In this document: piece after piece, positions 35,524 through 44,092 of the stretch
Layout of the letters: every line of letters begins with the position of its first letter
How positions within the stretch are numbered: the stretch's first letter is position 1
Assembly: GCF_010730195.1 (NCBI RefSeq)
Contig: NZ_AP022613.1
Location: forward strand, 5,952,001 to 6,016,000
Length of the DNA: 64,000 bases
Direction: 5' to 3'
DNA from: Mycobacterium conspicuum
GTDB taxonomy: Bacteria; Actinomycetota; Actinomycetes; Mycobacteriales; Mycobacteriaceae
Position numbers and translations under genes: made by a program
Notes under the pieces: generated by a model
Seen by the model: the letters and a program-made list of their open reading frames with translations, nothing else
Told to the model about the DNA's origin: nothing
The model's database searches: none

Positions 35524-36356
35524 TTGGCGGTGGCCGCCCTGGCGCGCTCCGTCATCGAGGCGATCACTCCGCCGTCGTTGAGGATGTCGGTGCCGGTGAG
35601 ATAGCCCGCCTTGGCGCTGGCGCAGAAGGCGAGCAGCTCGCCCATTTCCTCGGGCTTGCCCCACCGCGGGACCGCGGCGTCGGCAACCATCGCCCCGGCC
35701 CCGGCTTGCTCTTCGAGCCTGCCCATCTCGGTGTCGATGGACCCGGGAGAGACGGACAGGATGCGCAGGCCGCGCGCGTTGAACCTTTCGGCCTGCGACT
35801 GGCTGTACCACCGCACGAAGCTTTTGCTCAGGGCGTAGGCGATGCCGGATCGTGCCTCCTCGGGAAGGGCGTCACAGGGCGCCATCATGGCGTCCCAGAA
35901 GGCGTCCGCGTCGTGCAGCGCCAACGGAAAGTGTTGTGTCGGAACCATTTCCGCGGGCAACATGTGGGCCGCCATCGACGCGACGTTGACGATCACGGCG
36001 CCTTCGCCGGCCTTCGCATAAAACGCCTCGTTGACGTTGACGGTGCCGACCGCATTGGTCCGCATGACGTAGTCGGCGGACCCCATGCTCGGGCTGACCC
36101 CCGCCGTGTGGATGACCGAGGCGAGGGTTCCGAGGTCGTTCGCCGTGTCGAGCAGGCTCTCGACAGCACGACGGTCGGTGACGTCGCAATTGACGATCGT
36201 GGGTTGCATCCCGAGCTCGTGCAGCGCCGCGGCCGCGGCGTCGAGCCGGTCTTGCCTCACGTCGCAGAGGATCAGGGTGTGGTCGCGGCCGACGATTTTC
36301 GCCGTGGCCAGGCCCATGCCGCCGGCACCGCCGGTGATCACCGAAACTCGATTCAT
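35511..36356 (-). CDS. SDR family oxidoreductase (3-alpha-HSD/carbonyl-reductase-like)
   Basis: A 281-residue SDR with TGGAGGMG at the N-terminus, a CDVTDRRAV segment, VNVASMAA carrying the catalytic Ser and, after an insertion of about 45 residues, GIAYALSKSF with Tyr-x3-Lys. Such an insertion between Ser and Tyr is typical of the bacterial 3-alpha-hydroxysteroid dehydrogenase/carbonyl reductase group, so a steroid or cyclic ketone substrate is possible. It ends GTDILNDGG. Its end overlaps the convergent SulP gene by 13 bases. Confidence 0.83.
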   Translation of the reverse strand: MNRVSVITGGAGGMGLATAKIVGRDHTLILCDVRQDRLDAAAAALHELGMQPTIVNCDVTDRRAVESLLDTANDLGTLASVIHTAGVSPSMGSADYVMRTNAVGTVNVNEAFYAKAGEGAVIVNVASMAAHMLPAEMVPTQHFPLALHDADAFWDAMMAPCDALPEEARSGIAYALSKSFVRWYSQSQAERFNARGLRILSVSPGSIDTEMGRLEEQAGAGAMVADAAVPRWGKPEEMGELLAFCASAKAGYLTGTDILNDGGVIASMTERARAATANQTR

Positions 36357-36429
36357 ACCTGGACGGTATATGCGGTGGGATTTCGGACGGAGCTGCGGGT
36401 CGAGCTTTTTGCGCCCCTCCGCCGGCGCT

Positions 36430-37734
36430 CTAGCCGGCCGCCTCCGGGTCCTCGTGTGGGTGGCCGCTGTGTCGCACAGCGGTGCCCCGGAACGGCGCGC
36501 GAATGGCGGGGGTCAGGTGCCGGCGGTTGATGACCAGCCCGACGATGGCCGCCGCGGTGTAGACGCCGCAGAGCAGCAGACGGCCGTGGGTGGTGTTGAT
36601 CGGGAACTGTGCGAGGAACAGCACCAGGAGCGCCCAGGCGGTGGCTCGCTGGAAACGCAGCCCGAGTATCAGCGCAACACCCATCAGGGTTTGGGTGGCG
36701 GTCAGCAGCACCTCTTCCACCTGCCGGGGATCGAGCGCCAGGGCGAATCCGCCGCCGCCCAGCAGGTGGGACACCGGCAGCGAGCCGATCAGCAGCGTCC
36801 ACTGGTTGACCTTGGACGAGATCAGCGTGGCGATGGCCGCCGTGCCCTTGCCGCGGCTGGCGAAGATGGTCGCCACGATGAACTCGGGCGCCTCCGAGGC
36901 CAGCGGTGCGAGCCACTGCACCAGCAGGAACCGGTCGACGCCCAGTTCGGTGCCGGCGGCAACCAGATTGTCGGCAAACGGCGCCGCGCAGAGCAGGATC
37001 ACCGCGCACGACACCGCGAGCAACCCGATGACGACCATTCGCCGGCCGCGGTCGGGCAGGTGTCCGACGGCGGCGGCGGTGCCGACCAGCTCGGGTTCCT
37101 CGACGTCGCCGTGGCTGAGCTTGTAGAGGTAGAAGGCGAACCAGGCCAGCAGTGCCAGCCCCAGCACCAGGTGGATGTGTCCGGTCGCGGGGATGAGGAA
37201 GGCCGCGAGGCCGGCGACCAGTAGGAAGCCGATTTCCACCCGGTTGGCGGGTTCTAAGGCCACCCCGGTGGTCTTTTTGCCGCCCAGTCTGCGGGCCACG
37301 ACGACGCCGACCAGTACCACGACCGGCCAGCCCAGACCCATCAGCAGCCGGTTGGACCCCGTCATGTTGGCGGCGGCGTACTGCGTGTACTCGGGGACGT
37401 GGCCGGACACGTACGCGTAGTAGAGGTCGACGGCGTATTCGGGCAGCACCGCGATCACCGCGAGCACCGCGATCGCGAGGCCTCCGGAGACGTCGATCTG
37501 CGCGGCTTCGGCGGCCCACGCCAGCAGGAAGCTGGCGGCGACCACCGCGGCCCCGTAGATCAGCAGGGCGGCGACCGCGTTGAGATGTATCCCCCCGATG
37601 CGCACCACCAGCGCCGGAGCGACAAACGCGGCGGTGATCACCGCCGACCGGGTCAGGGTGCGCCACGGCGCGCGCGGCGGCGAGGGGCGGTCCACGGCAA
37701 GCATCGCCATTTCTTCGGAATTCATCGACTTCAT
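36430..37734 (-). CDS. CaCA-type cation exchanger-like membrane protein
   Basis: From the ATG at 37734 the protein has 434 residues; the frame opens further upstream at 37845, and downstream ATGs at 37725, 37710 and 37704 are possible. Ten or more hydrophobic helices are present. Two repeats carry the family's alpha motifs: ISGGLAIAVLAVIAVLPEYAVD-like in the first half and PLASEAPEFIVATIFASRGKGTAA in the second, each with the PE dipeptide of sodium/calcium exchanger repeats. It is therefore likely a cation/proton or cation/sodium antiporter. The ion is unknown. Confidence 0.75.
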   Translation of the reverse strand: MKSMNSEEMAMLAVDRPSPPRAPWRTLTRSAVITAAFVAPALVVRIGGIHLNAVAALLIYGAAVVAASFLLAWAAEAAQIDVSGGLAIAVLAVIAVLPEYAVDLYYAYVSGHVPEYTQYAAANMTGSNRLLMGLGWPVVVLVGVVVARRLGGKKTTGVALEPANRVEIGFLLVAGLAAFLIPATGHIHLVLGLALLAWFAFYLYKLSHGDVEEPELVGTAAAVGHLPDRGRRMVVIGLLAVSCAVILLCAAPFADNLVAAGTELGVDRFLLVQWLAPLASEAPEFIVATIFASRGKGTAAIATLISSKVNQWTLLIGSLPVSHLLGGGGFALALDPRQVEEVLLTATQTLMGVALILGLRFQRATAWALLVLFLAQFPINTTHGRLLLCGVYTAAAIVGLVINRRHLTPAIRAPFRGTAVRHSGHPHEDPEAAG

Positions 37735-37735
37735 C

Positions 37736-37782
37736 GAGATCGGTGATCGTTGGTGGCTACTCTTGCGGCCGTTTGCGATCTC
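37736..37782 (-). other. Leader inverted repeat before the exchanger gene
   Basis: A 7-bp perfect inverted repeat (37776-37782 and 37736-37742) closes a 33-base loop just before the chosen start codon of the exchanger gene. The 37735-37979 gap holds no other gene. It might be a leader structure, but no known riboswitch consensus was recognised. Confidence 0.25.
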
Positions 37783-37979
37783 CTCACCGTACCTGCCCGA
37801 ACCACACCCAGCAACGCAGGGCACAGCCGACTTGTCGACTTGCACCGACGCATCTTTGCTGGCCAGGTGCCGCCACTTAAAACTTGGACTGGCCCAAATT
37901 CAAACTTTGGCAAAACGTTCCGGGGACGCGTGGGGAGGTTGATAGCTATTTCGACGCCGACGGCAAGCTTGCGGTTCCC

Positions 37980-38795
37980 CTAATCGGACCCCATCGCCGC
38001 GACCGCCATTTGCGCGAAGAGTTCGACCGTCTGTTTGCGGGTGAGCGAACTCGTCAGCTGCTCGGCCGCGCGCATCATCTCGCCCACGAACAAGGTCGGC
38101 CCGTTGGCGAGGTTCTCGAAGGCCTCGGCTATCACGTCGTCCACCGAGTCGGCGCCCGGCGGCACCTCGTCGGGCGCGCTGATCTGGCCGCGGCTGTATT
38201 CGAGTTCGCGCAGTGCCGGGGTGTTCGTCTTGCCCAGGATCAGGCCCAGCACGTCGACGCCGGTGTCGTGCAGCTCGGACCACAGCGCTTCGGCGAAGAC
38301 CATGTCGAATGCCTTGGTGGCGCCGTAGGCAACCATGTTGGGCCCGCCGGCCAATCCGGCGCCGGATCCGAAGATGACGATTCCGCCGCGGCCGCGCTGG
38401 ACCATGGGCGCAGCGAAGTGATGGCACAGTTGCATCGGCACCATGCAGTTGCGCTGCACCATTGCCTCGGCGGCCGCGATCGAATTCGCCAGGAAGGGCT
38501 GATAATTCGGGTCGGCCCCGGCGCAGTAGACCAGGAAACCGATCTCGAGATCGGCGGTTGCCTCGGCGATAGCCGCGGCCGCGCCCGGCCGCGCGAGGTC
38601 CATTGCGAGGGTGCGGGTTTGAGCCGACGTGCGCGACTCGATGCCGGCCGCGACTCGATCGAGCACCTGCTGCCGGCGTGCCAGCAGCACGACGTTGACG
38701 CCACGCTCGGCGAGCCCTTCGGCGAATGCGGCACCGACTCCGTCGGAAGCGCCGGCGACCAGTGCCCACGGCCCGTACTTGTTAGCGAATGTCAC
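37980..38795 (-). CDS. SDR family oxidoreductase
   Basis: A 271-residue SDR of the DltE/YqjQ-like type: ALVAGASDGVGAAFAEGLAERGVNVVLLARR at the N-terminus, IVIFGSGAG with the catalytic Ser and AYGATKAFD with Tyr-x3-Lys. The C-terminal tail is long and helical. The gene is the last of a minus-strand set (zinc-type dehydrogenase, NTF2-like protein, SDR) with 9 bases between it and the NTF2-like gene, so they are probably co-transcribed from the IclR-facing promoter. Confidence 0.85.
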   Translation of the reverse strand: MTFANKYGPWALVAGASDGVGAAFAEGLAERGVNVVLLARRQQVLDRVAAGIESRTSAQTRTLAMDLARPGAAAAIAEATADLEIGFLVYCAGADPNYQPFLANSIAAAEAMVQRNCMVPMQLCHHFAAPMVQRGRGGIVIFGSGAGLAGGPNMVAYGATKAFDMVFAEALWSELHDTGVDVLGLILGKTNTPALRELEYSRGQISAPDEVPPGADSVDDVIAEAFENLANGPTLFVGEMMRAAEQLTSSLTRKQTVELFAQMAVAAMGSD

Positions 38796-38804
38796 CGGAT
38801 TCTC

Positions 38805-39218
38805 CTACGTCTCGCCGACGGTGGTCAGACGAACCTGCGTGAAGCGCCGGCGCGCAATGCGCCAGCCGTCGGGTGTCCGCACGATCTCGTCGTCGTAGAA
38901 ACCGACGGGGTTGACACCAGATTTGTTGTCGGCGGACATGATCAGCCCGTCGATGTAGGTGCGGGCGGTTGCCGTATCGCCCTCGACCGCGATGGCCTGG
39001 TTGCTCAGCCGGTGCATCGTGTGTCCCGCCATGGCGTGGACCTGTTCCATGAACTCGGTAACGGCATCGACGCCTTTCCACACGCCGATCACGCCGTAGT
39101 CCAGCTCGCAGTCGTCGGTGAACACGGTGCGAAACAGCGCCCAGTCGCGTCGGTCGATGCCGGTTGCGTAGCGCACCAGCAGATCCGAAATATCTTGGCG
39201 ATCTTCGCGTTCGGTCAT
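38805..39218 (-). CDS. NTF2-like (SnoaL) protein
   Basis: From the ATG at 39218 the protein has 137 residues. It has the NTF2-fold pattern of small dehydratase/isomerase-like proteins: DISDLLVRYATGIDRRDWALFRTVFTDDCELDYG, a central HRLSNQAIAVEGDTATARTYI and a final DGWRIARRRF strand. The family includes scytalone dehydratase, steroid delta-isomerase and ring hydroxylase beta subunits. The start overlaps the stop of the upstream zinc-type dehydrogenase by 4 bases, indicating coupling. Confidence 0.82.
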   Translation of the reverse strand: MTEREDRQDISDLLVRYATGIDRRDWALFRTVFTDDCELDYGVIGVWKGVDAVTEFMEQVHAMAGHTMHRLSNQAIAVEGDTATARTYIDGLIMSADNKSGVNPVGFYDDEIVRTPDGWRIARRRFTQVRLTTVGET

Positions 39219-40267
39219 GCGGGGTCTCCGTTCGGATGGACGATGATGCGCGGTGGCCCGTCGGAGCGCCGCGCGAGCTCGAGGGCGTCGGGCACTTCGT
39301 CGAGGGTGATGATCCTGCCCACGCTGGGTAGCGGATCCAGCCGTCCGGCGGCGATGGCATCGAGCGTTCCGTACCAGTCCTGCGGGTGCGGCCCGCCGCC
39401 GAACTGGATGGTGACGCCTTGGCGGGTGGCGGTGGTGATGTCCAGCGTATCGCCGGTGTACCAGCCACCCGCGCAGTAGATGCGGGTGGCCATTTCGGCG
39501 GATTCCACGATGCTCTGGATGAGTCCGGCCGCACCCACGCATTCGAAAACGACTGCCGGACCGGGCAATCCGCGCTGTGCGCGAGCCTCCTGGAAGGCGT
39601 CGAACGCGGACTTGACGGCGGGGTCGACCACGATGTGCGCACCGAACCGGTCGCGGGCCAGTTCGCGCCGATCTGCCTTGAAGTCCGCCACAATGATCGG
39701 CTCGACGCCGCGGCTGACCAGGGCCGCGACCGCCGAGAGCCCGATCGCCCCGGCTCCGATGACGATGGCGACCTCGCCCGGCTGGATCCGCGCCGAGCGG
39801 ACGCAGAACTCGCCGACGGCGAACGCGTCGGTCAGCGCGGCGGCGTCGGCGGAGACATCGGCCGAGACCGGCTTGGCGGCCGCTTCCGAAACCACCAGCA
39901 GCTCGGCGAAACTCCCCTGCGACTGCGGGTGCTGGCCGATGATCCGCACGCCGCCCGCCCCGCCGTCCACGAGGCGTATCGGCATTGCGGTCACCCGCGC
40001 ACCGAGGGCGAACTGTTCGGTGCAGCCGGGCCCATATCCGATGACTTCGCCGACGAACTCGTGGCCCAGCACGATGTCACGGTCGGCGTCGTAGAGTGAG
40101 CGACCCGTCGGGTCGTTTATGGCGAGCTCGGGGTGGTCCATGAAGTGCACGTCGGATGCACAGATCGCGGTGCTCAGCGTGCGCAGCAGCAGTTCGCCGG
40201 TTCCGGGCTCTGGGTCGGATGTCTGCCGCACCTCGAGTCGGCCATCCCGCAAGACCACAGCTCGCAA
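39215..40267 (-). CDS. Zinc-type alcohol dehydrogenase lacking structural zinc site
   Basis: A 350-residue medium-chain dehydrogenase. Cys36 (AICASDVH) and His69-Glu70 (LGHEF) give a catalytic zinc site, and VIGAGAIGLSAVAAL binds NAD(P). The usual four-cysteine structural-zinc loop is absent: the region reads PIRLVDGGAGGVRI. The first codon appears to be TTG at 40267 without a clear ribosome site. It leads the minus-strand operon facing the IclR gene, with repeated candidate operator sites between them. Substrate unknown. Confidence 0.8.
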   Translation of the reverse strand: MRAVVLRDGRLEVRQTSDPEPGTGELLLRTLSTAICASDVHFMDHPELAINDPTGRSLYDADRDIVLGHEFVGEVIGYGPGCTEQFALGARVTAMPIRLVDGGAGGVRIIGQHPQSQGSFAELLVVSEAAAKPVSADVSADAAALTDAFAVGEFCVRSARIQPGEVAIVIGAGAIGLSAVAALVSRGVEPIIVADFKADRRELARDRFGAHIVVDPAVKSAFDAFQEARAQRGLPGPAVVFECVGAAGLIQSIVESAEMATRIYCAGGWYTGDTLDITTATRQGVTIQFGGGPHPQDWYGTLDAIAAGRLDPLPSVGRIITLDEVPDALELARRSDGPPRIIVHPNGDPA

Positions 40268-40282
40268 AGTGTCGATTCACTT

Positions 40283-40311
40283 TCTCGAATAATCGATATA
40301 AGATCTCGAAT
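40283..40311. promoter_or_regulatory. Two direct TCTCGAAT repeats, candidate IclR operators
   Basis: TCTCGAAT occurs at 40283-40290 and 40304-40311, 21 bases (two helical turns) apart. Each lies in a small inverted repeat (TCGA-ATAA-TCGA and CGAA-TG-TTCG). They sit in the divergent gap between the zinc-type dehydrogenase and IclR genes. Confidence 0.55.
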
Positions 40312-40354
40312 GTTCGGTATTACTGTAGGAATCCGCTCGTAAAGGAGTCAAGCG

Positions 40355-41233
40355 ATTCGCGGATCGCCGTCGGCGCCGACCGCCCGGGTGCTTGATGTCG
40401 TGGAGCTCCTGGCGCGGTCCGGCAACACGCCGCTGCGCTTCTCCGACGTCGTCCGCGAGCTCGAGCTCACCCAGGCGACGGCGCACGCGATCCTGAAAAC
40501 GCTGTGCGATCGGGGTTGGGCCAGCCGCGATCCGGTGGTGAAGACCTTTTCTCTCGGGCCCGCGCTCGCCGTCGTGGCGGCCCGGACGGACACCGCTCGT
40601 CCACTCGCGCACGCCGCTCGAGAGGCCGCGCTGCGCCTCTCCCGCGAGGTCGGCTACTCCGGCTCGGTGGTGGAGAAATTCGGTGATTCGTTGGTGGTCA
40701 CCGCATTCGAGGGCGACGCCGCGACGCAACCGGCGGGAATACCCGGTGATCGCATCCCGTATGCGCCACCGTTCGGGGTGGCGCTGGCGGCCTGGGACAC
40801 CGACGAGGAGCGACGGGCGTGGGTCCGCCGGGGTGCGGGCGACAACAGCGATCGCACGGAACGCCTCGAACGCGTTTTGGAACACACTCGGCAGCGTGGA
40901 TACGACGTGGACTGGACAACGCCCGCGCTGGCGCAGGCCGTCCAGGTGGTGGGCACGTTGGACAGCAACGACATGCCGACTCCGGTGCGCGACATCATGG
41001 ATCAGCTGCTGGTCGAGTTCACCACCATCGGGTTCCTCTCCGACGACAACCCAGGTCGTCGCAAGCAGCCCGTAGTCACCATTGCCGCACCGGTTTTCGA
41101 TCAGCGCCGGCGCGCCGCCCTGATGCTGGCCGTTCATCCGTTGTGCACACTGAGTTCGCGGCAGATCCGCATCATCGGGAAAAAGCTCACCGATGAAACC
41201 AATGCGATCAGCGAACGAAGCCATGTCGCATAG
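40355..41233 (+). CDS. IclR family regulator with probable ATT start
   Basis: The conventional start would be GTG at 40388 (281 residues), but that removes the usual IclR N-terminus and has no ribosome site. An in-frame ATT at 40355 lies 7 bases after a strong AGGAG (40343-40347) and restores a typical SPSAPTARVLDVVELLA beginning (292 residues); a TAA at 40340 blocks earlier starts. The helix-turn-helix is LRFSDVVRELELTQATAHAILKTLCDRGW. The effector domain is IclR-like. It faces the zinc-type dehydrogenase operon and overlaps the MmgE/PrpD gene, so it likely controls both. Confidence 0.78.
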   Translation: MRGSPSAPTARVLDVVELLARSGNTPLRFSDVVRELELTQATAHAILKTLCDRGWASRDPVVKTFSLGPALAVVAARTDTARPLAHAAREAALRLSREVGYSGSVVEKFGDSLVVTAFEGDAATQPAGIPGDRIPYAPPFGVALAAWDTDEERRAWVRRGAGDNSDRTERLERVLEHTRQRGYDVDWTTPALAQAVQVVGTLDSNDMPTPVRDIMDQLLVEFTTIGFLSDDNPGRRKQPVVTIAAPVFDQRRRAALMLAVHPLCTLSSRQIRIIGKKLTDETNAISERSHVA

Positions 41234-42629
41234 CTATGTCGTGGACGACCTCGGAGCTTTCGTCGTCCATGCGGCGCCGGCCGATCTGACCGGGAACTCC
41301 CGGGCGATGTTGAAACGCAATGTGCTGGACAGCATTGCCTGCGCTATCGGATCGCTGGACGGCGAGCTGATCGCCACGCTACGCGAGCACACCGAACAGT
41401 TCGGCGGTCGCGGCAGCGCGACACTTGTCGGCGGCGGACGCGCATCGGTCGATCAGGCCGCGTTCTTCAACGCAGTGCTGGTGCGCTATCCCGACTTGCT
41501 GGACACCTACCTCACCGTGGGAGGGCTGTGCCATCCGGCGGACAACTTCGGCGCCGTCTTCGCCGTCGCCGAGCACGTCGACGCCAGCGGGTCGGATTTC
41601 CTGTTGGCGCTCGCGGTGGCCTACGAGATCCAATGCCGTTTCAGCGCACAGGTTCCCGTGATGGCGCGCGGGCTCAATCACGCGCTGCAGCTGGCGATGT
41701 CGGTGGCGGCGGGTTCGGCGAAGCTGCTTGGCTGCGACGCCGAACAGAGCGCCAACGCAATCGCGGCGTCGGCGGTCGACAACCTATCGCTTGCCGGTGT
41801 GCACGCCGAACCGGTATCGCACTGGAAGGGCATCTCGCCCGCCATCACCGGCATGCGTGCGGTCTACACCACGATGTTGGCCCGCCGCGGCGTCACGGGC
41901 CCCAAGTCGCTGTTCGACGGTCCGCAGGGTTTGGTGCAGCTCTTTGATCAGCCCATCGATTTCCGCACCGCCGACCGGGCGCTCACCGCCGCCGAACACA
42001 CTTACCTCAAGCAGTACTGCGCACTCATTCACGGGCAGGTCATCATCGATGCGGTGCTGGCGATTCGCACCGAGAACGATCTGGACGGCGACGATGTGGC
42101 CAGGGTGAAACTCGAAGTCTTTCAGGGTGCATTCGACTTCGCCGGTGGGGGAGTCTACGGAGCGAAGGATCACCCGTGGACCAAGGAGCAGGCCGACTAC
42201 AACCTCAAATACCTCAGCGCCGTCGCACTCCTGGACGGCGGCGTGGGTCCCGAACAGCTTGAAACCGAACGCGTTCGACGCGCCGACGTGCAAAACCTGT
42301 TGGCACGCGTCGAAGTCGAACCCGCCGACGACCTGACCGCGGACTACCCGCAACGCACGGCGGCCCGCGTGCACGTGTTCACTCGCGACGGCCGGGAGTT
42401 CAGCCGCGAGGAATCCGATTACGAGGGATCGCCCACCCGACCGATGTCCTGGGAGCGGGTCGTGGAGAAGTTTCACTGGCTCGCCGAGCCGTTCTGCGAC
42501 GAAGCGTTGCGCGCCGACATCGTCGCGGCGGTGGCGAACATCGACGAGATTTCGGTCGCCGAGCTCGCCGGGCTGTTGGGCACGGCGAGCCGGGTCGCGC
42601 GGCGCCCCCGCAGCAGGGTACGGCTGTAA
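41223..42629 (+). CDS. MmgE/PrpD family protein (2-methylcitrate dehydratase-like)
   Basis: From the ATG at 41223 the protein has 468 residues and overlaps the IclR stop by 11 bases; ATGs at 41202 and 41193 are alternatives. Family features include LKRNVLDSIACAIGSLDGE, VLVRYPDLLDTYL, LCHPADNFGAVFAVAEH and HWKGISPAITGMRAVYTTMLARRGVTGP. The family contains 2-methylcitrate dehydratase and cis-aconitate decarboxylase, and many members of unknown substrate. No propionate-cycle genes are adjacent, so a different substrate linked to the IclR/dehydrogenase set is likely. Confidence 0.82.
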   Translation: MSHSYVVDDLGAFVVHAAPADLTGNSRAMLKRNVLDSIACAIGSLDGELIATLREHTEQFGGRGSATLVGGGRASVDQAAFFNAVLVRYPDLLDTYLTVGGLCHPADNFGAVFAVAEHVDASGSDFLLALAVAYEIQCRFSAQVPVMARGLNHALQLAMSVAAGSAKLLGCDAEQSANAIAASAVDNLSLAGVHAEPVSHWKGISPAITGMRAVYTTMLARRGVTGPKSLFDGPQGLVQLFDQPIDFRTADRALTAAEHTYLKQYCALIHGQVIIDAVLAIRTENDLDGDDVARVKLEVFQGAFDFAGGGVYGAKDHPWTKEQADYNLKYLSAVALLDGGVGPEQLETERVRRADVQNLLARVEVEPADDLTADYPQRTAARVHVFTRDGREFSREESDYEGSPTRPMSWERVVEKFHWLAEPFCDEALRADIVAAVANIDEISVAELAGLLGTASRVARRPRSRVRL

Positions 42630-42638
42630 GGTCGGCTG

Positions 42639-43397
42639 GTGGCAAAGAAAACCAACCGGTGGGAGTTGGTCACCTGCGCGGTGGGCGGACACGTCACCTA
42701 CGCGCCCGACGAGGAGGCGCTCGCCGACCGGCTCAGCGGTAAAACCGGGTTGGGCGAGGTGTGGCGCTGCCTGCGCTGCGGAGAGTTCATCCTCGGCGCA
42801 CCCCATGGTCGCGGCCACGCCGACGCCGCGCCGATGATCATGCGCGGCAAGGCGTTACGCCAGGCGATCATCATTCGCGCGCTGGCCGTCGAACGCCTGT
42901 TTCGTGCGCTGATCATCGCGCTCGCGGCCTACGCGGTGTGGAAGTTCCGCGGCGCGCAGGGCGCCATCCAGGCCACGCTCGAGCGCGACCTGCCGATCTT
43001 TCGCGCCGCCGGCTTCAAGGTCGACCAGATGAGCATCGTGCATGAGCTGGAAAAGGCGCTGGCCGCCAAACCGTCGACGCTCGCGATACTGACGCTGATG
43101 CTCAGCGCGTACGCCATCGTCGAGCTGATCGAGGCCGTCGGTCTGTGGTTGGTGAAACGGTGGGGCGAATACTTTGCGGTGATCGCCACCTCGGTCTTTT
43201 TGCCACTGGAAATCCATGACCTGGCTAAGGGCATCACGATGACTCGCGTGGTCACGTTCACCATCAATGTCGCGGCGGTGATCTATCTGCTGGTGTCCAA
43301 GCGGCTGTTCGGCCTGCGCGGCGGGCGGAAGGCCTACGACGAGGAACGACGAGGCGAGCAACTGCTGGACGTCGAGCGCGCCGCCATGACGAACTGA
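42639..43397 (+). CDS. DUF2127 membrane protein with N-terminal zinc-ribbon-like segment
   Basis: A 252-residue protein, GTG start with AAGG upstream. The first 60 residues contain Cys13, His18 and the pair Cys44-x2-Cys47 (WRCLRCGEF), a possible zinc ribbon. The rest has about four hydrophobic helices (LFRALIIALAAYAVWKF, LAILTLMLSAYAIVELIEAVGLW, YFAVIATSVFLPLEI, VVTFTINVAAVIYLLVSKRLF), matching DUF2127. The function of DUF2127 is unknown. It is 9 bases downstream of the MmgE/PrpD gene and convergent with the thioesterase. Confidence 0.75.
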   Translation: MAKKTNRWELVTCAVGGHVTYAPDEEALADRLSGKTGLGEVWRCLRCGEFILGAPHGRGHADAAPMIMRGKALRQAIIIRALAVERLFRALIIALAAYAVWKFRGAQGAIQATLERDLPIFRAAGFKVDQMSIVHELEKALAAKPSTLAILTLMLSAYAIVELIEAVGLWLVKRWGEYFAVIATSVFLPLEIHDLAKGITMTRVVTFTINVAAVIYLLVSKRLFGLRGGRKAYDEERRGEQLLDVERAAMTN

Positions 43398-43412
43398 CGC
43401 CAATGGAACCCG

Positions 43413-44027
43413 TCAAGCGGGCGGCTGCTTGGGCTGGATGAAGATGCCCTCCGCTTCGACCGTGGGGCCCTCGTCGTCGGCGATAAGGCCGGTGGAAAAG
43501 GTCTTCGCGCCGTCGACGCGCTCGACGTGAGCCTCCGCGCGCAGTGGGCGGCCGAGTTCGGTCTTGCGCAGATAACGCAGGATCAGGGTGCCGGTATACG
43601 CGGGCCGCAGCGGCTGGTGCGCCGTCGCACCCAGCACGTGGTCGAGGATCAACGAGCACACGCCGCCGTGCACGTGACCCGGCGGGCCCTCGTAGGGGGC
43701 GCCGAGCACGAATTCCGACCACACCAGTCCGTCGGGCTCGCGGTGGATCACCAGCGGCGGTGCGACCGGATTGCGCAGGCCAACCACGGCATTGCCCCAG
43801 GCAATGGTGCTGCCGTCGGGTGCACGCTGCACGCCGAACGGCCCGGGTTGCGCCGAAGCACTCAATTCATTTGCGGCACTTTCGATTTTGAGCTGTGCCG
43901 CGGCAACCGTCGCGGGATCGGCCGTGGTGCGGATGCTGATGTCGACCAACCGGCGGATCGATTCCGCCAACGGCCGGTACACCATCTCGAGCCGGCTGGG
44001 GTCGCTGCTCGGCCATTCGTCAGACAT
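43413..44027 (-). CDS. PaaI family hotdog-fold thioesterase
   Basis: A 204-residue protein whose C-terminal 110 residues form a hotdog thioesterase: FVLGAPYEGPPGHVHGGVCSLILDHVLG contains the PaaI-type HGG motif on the active-site helix. The N-terminal 70 residues are helical. Such enzymes hydrolyse aryl- or acyl-CoA esters in the cytosol. It stands beside the SDR/Baeyer-Villiger pair but 65 bases away and may have its own promoter. Two such-style domains are not present; it is single-domain. Confidence 0.82.
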   Translation of the reverse strand: MSDEWPSSDPSRLEMVYRPLAESIRRLVDISIRTTADPATVAAAQLKIESAANELSASAQPGPFGVQRAPDGSTIAWGNAVVGLRNPVAPPLVIHREPDGLVWSEFVLGAPYEGPPGHVHGGVCSLILDHVLGATAHQPLRPAYTGTLILRYLRKTELGRPLRAEAHVERVDGAKTFSTGLIADDEGPTVEAEGIFIQPKQPPA

Positions 44028-44092
44028 CTAGCCAACCTAACAGTTACCGCTGGGTGGTATCGGCGACCTCGGCGCGGCGAATTCGGGCTGGG

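Noticed and set aside
37735..37979. Possible manganese or c-di-AMP riboswitch before the exchanger gene.
   Set aside because: Some GAGGAGA-like segments are present, but the conserved core pattern of either class could not be assembled; only a weak inverted repeat is reported.
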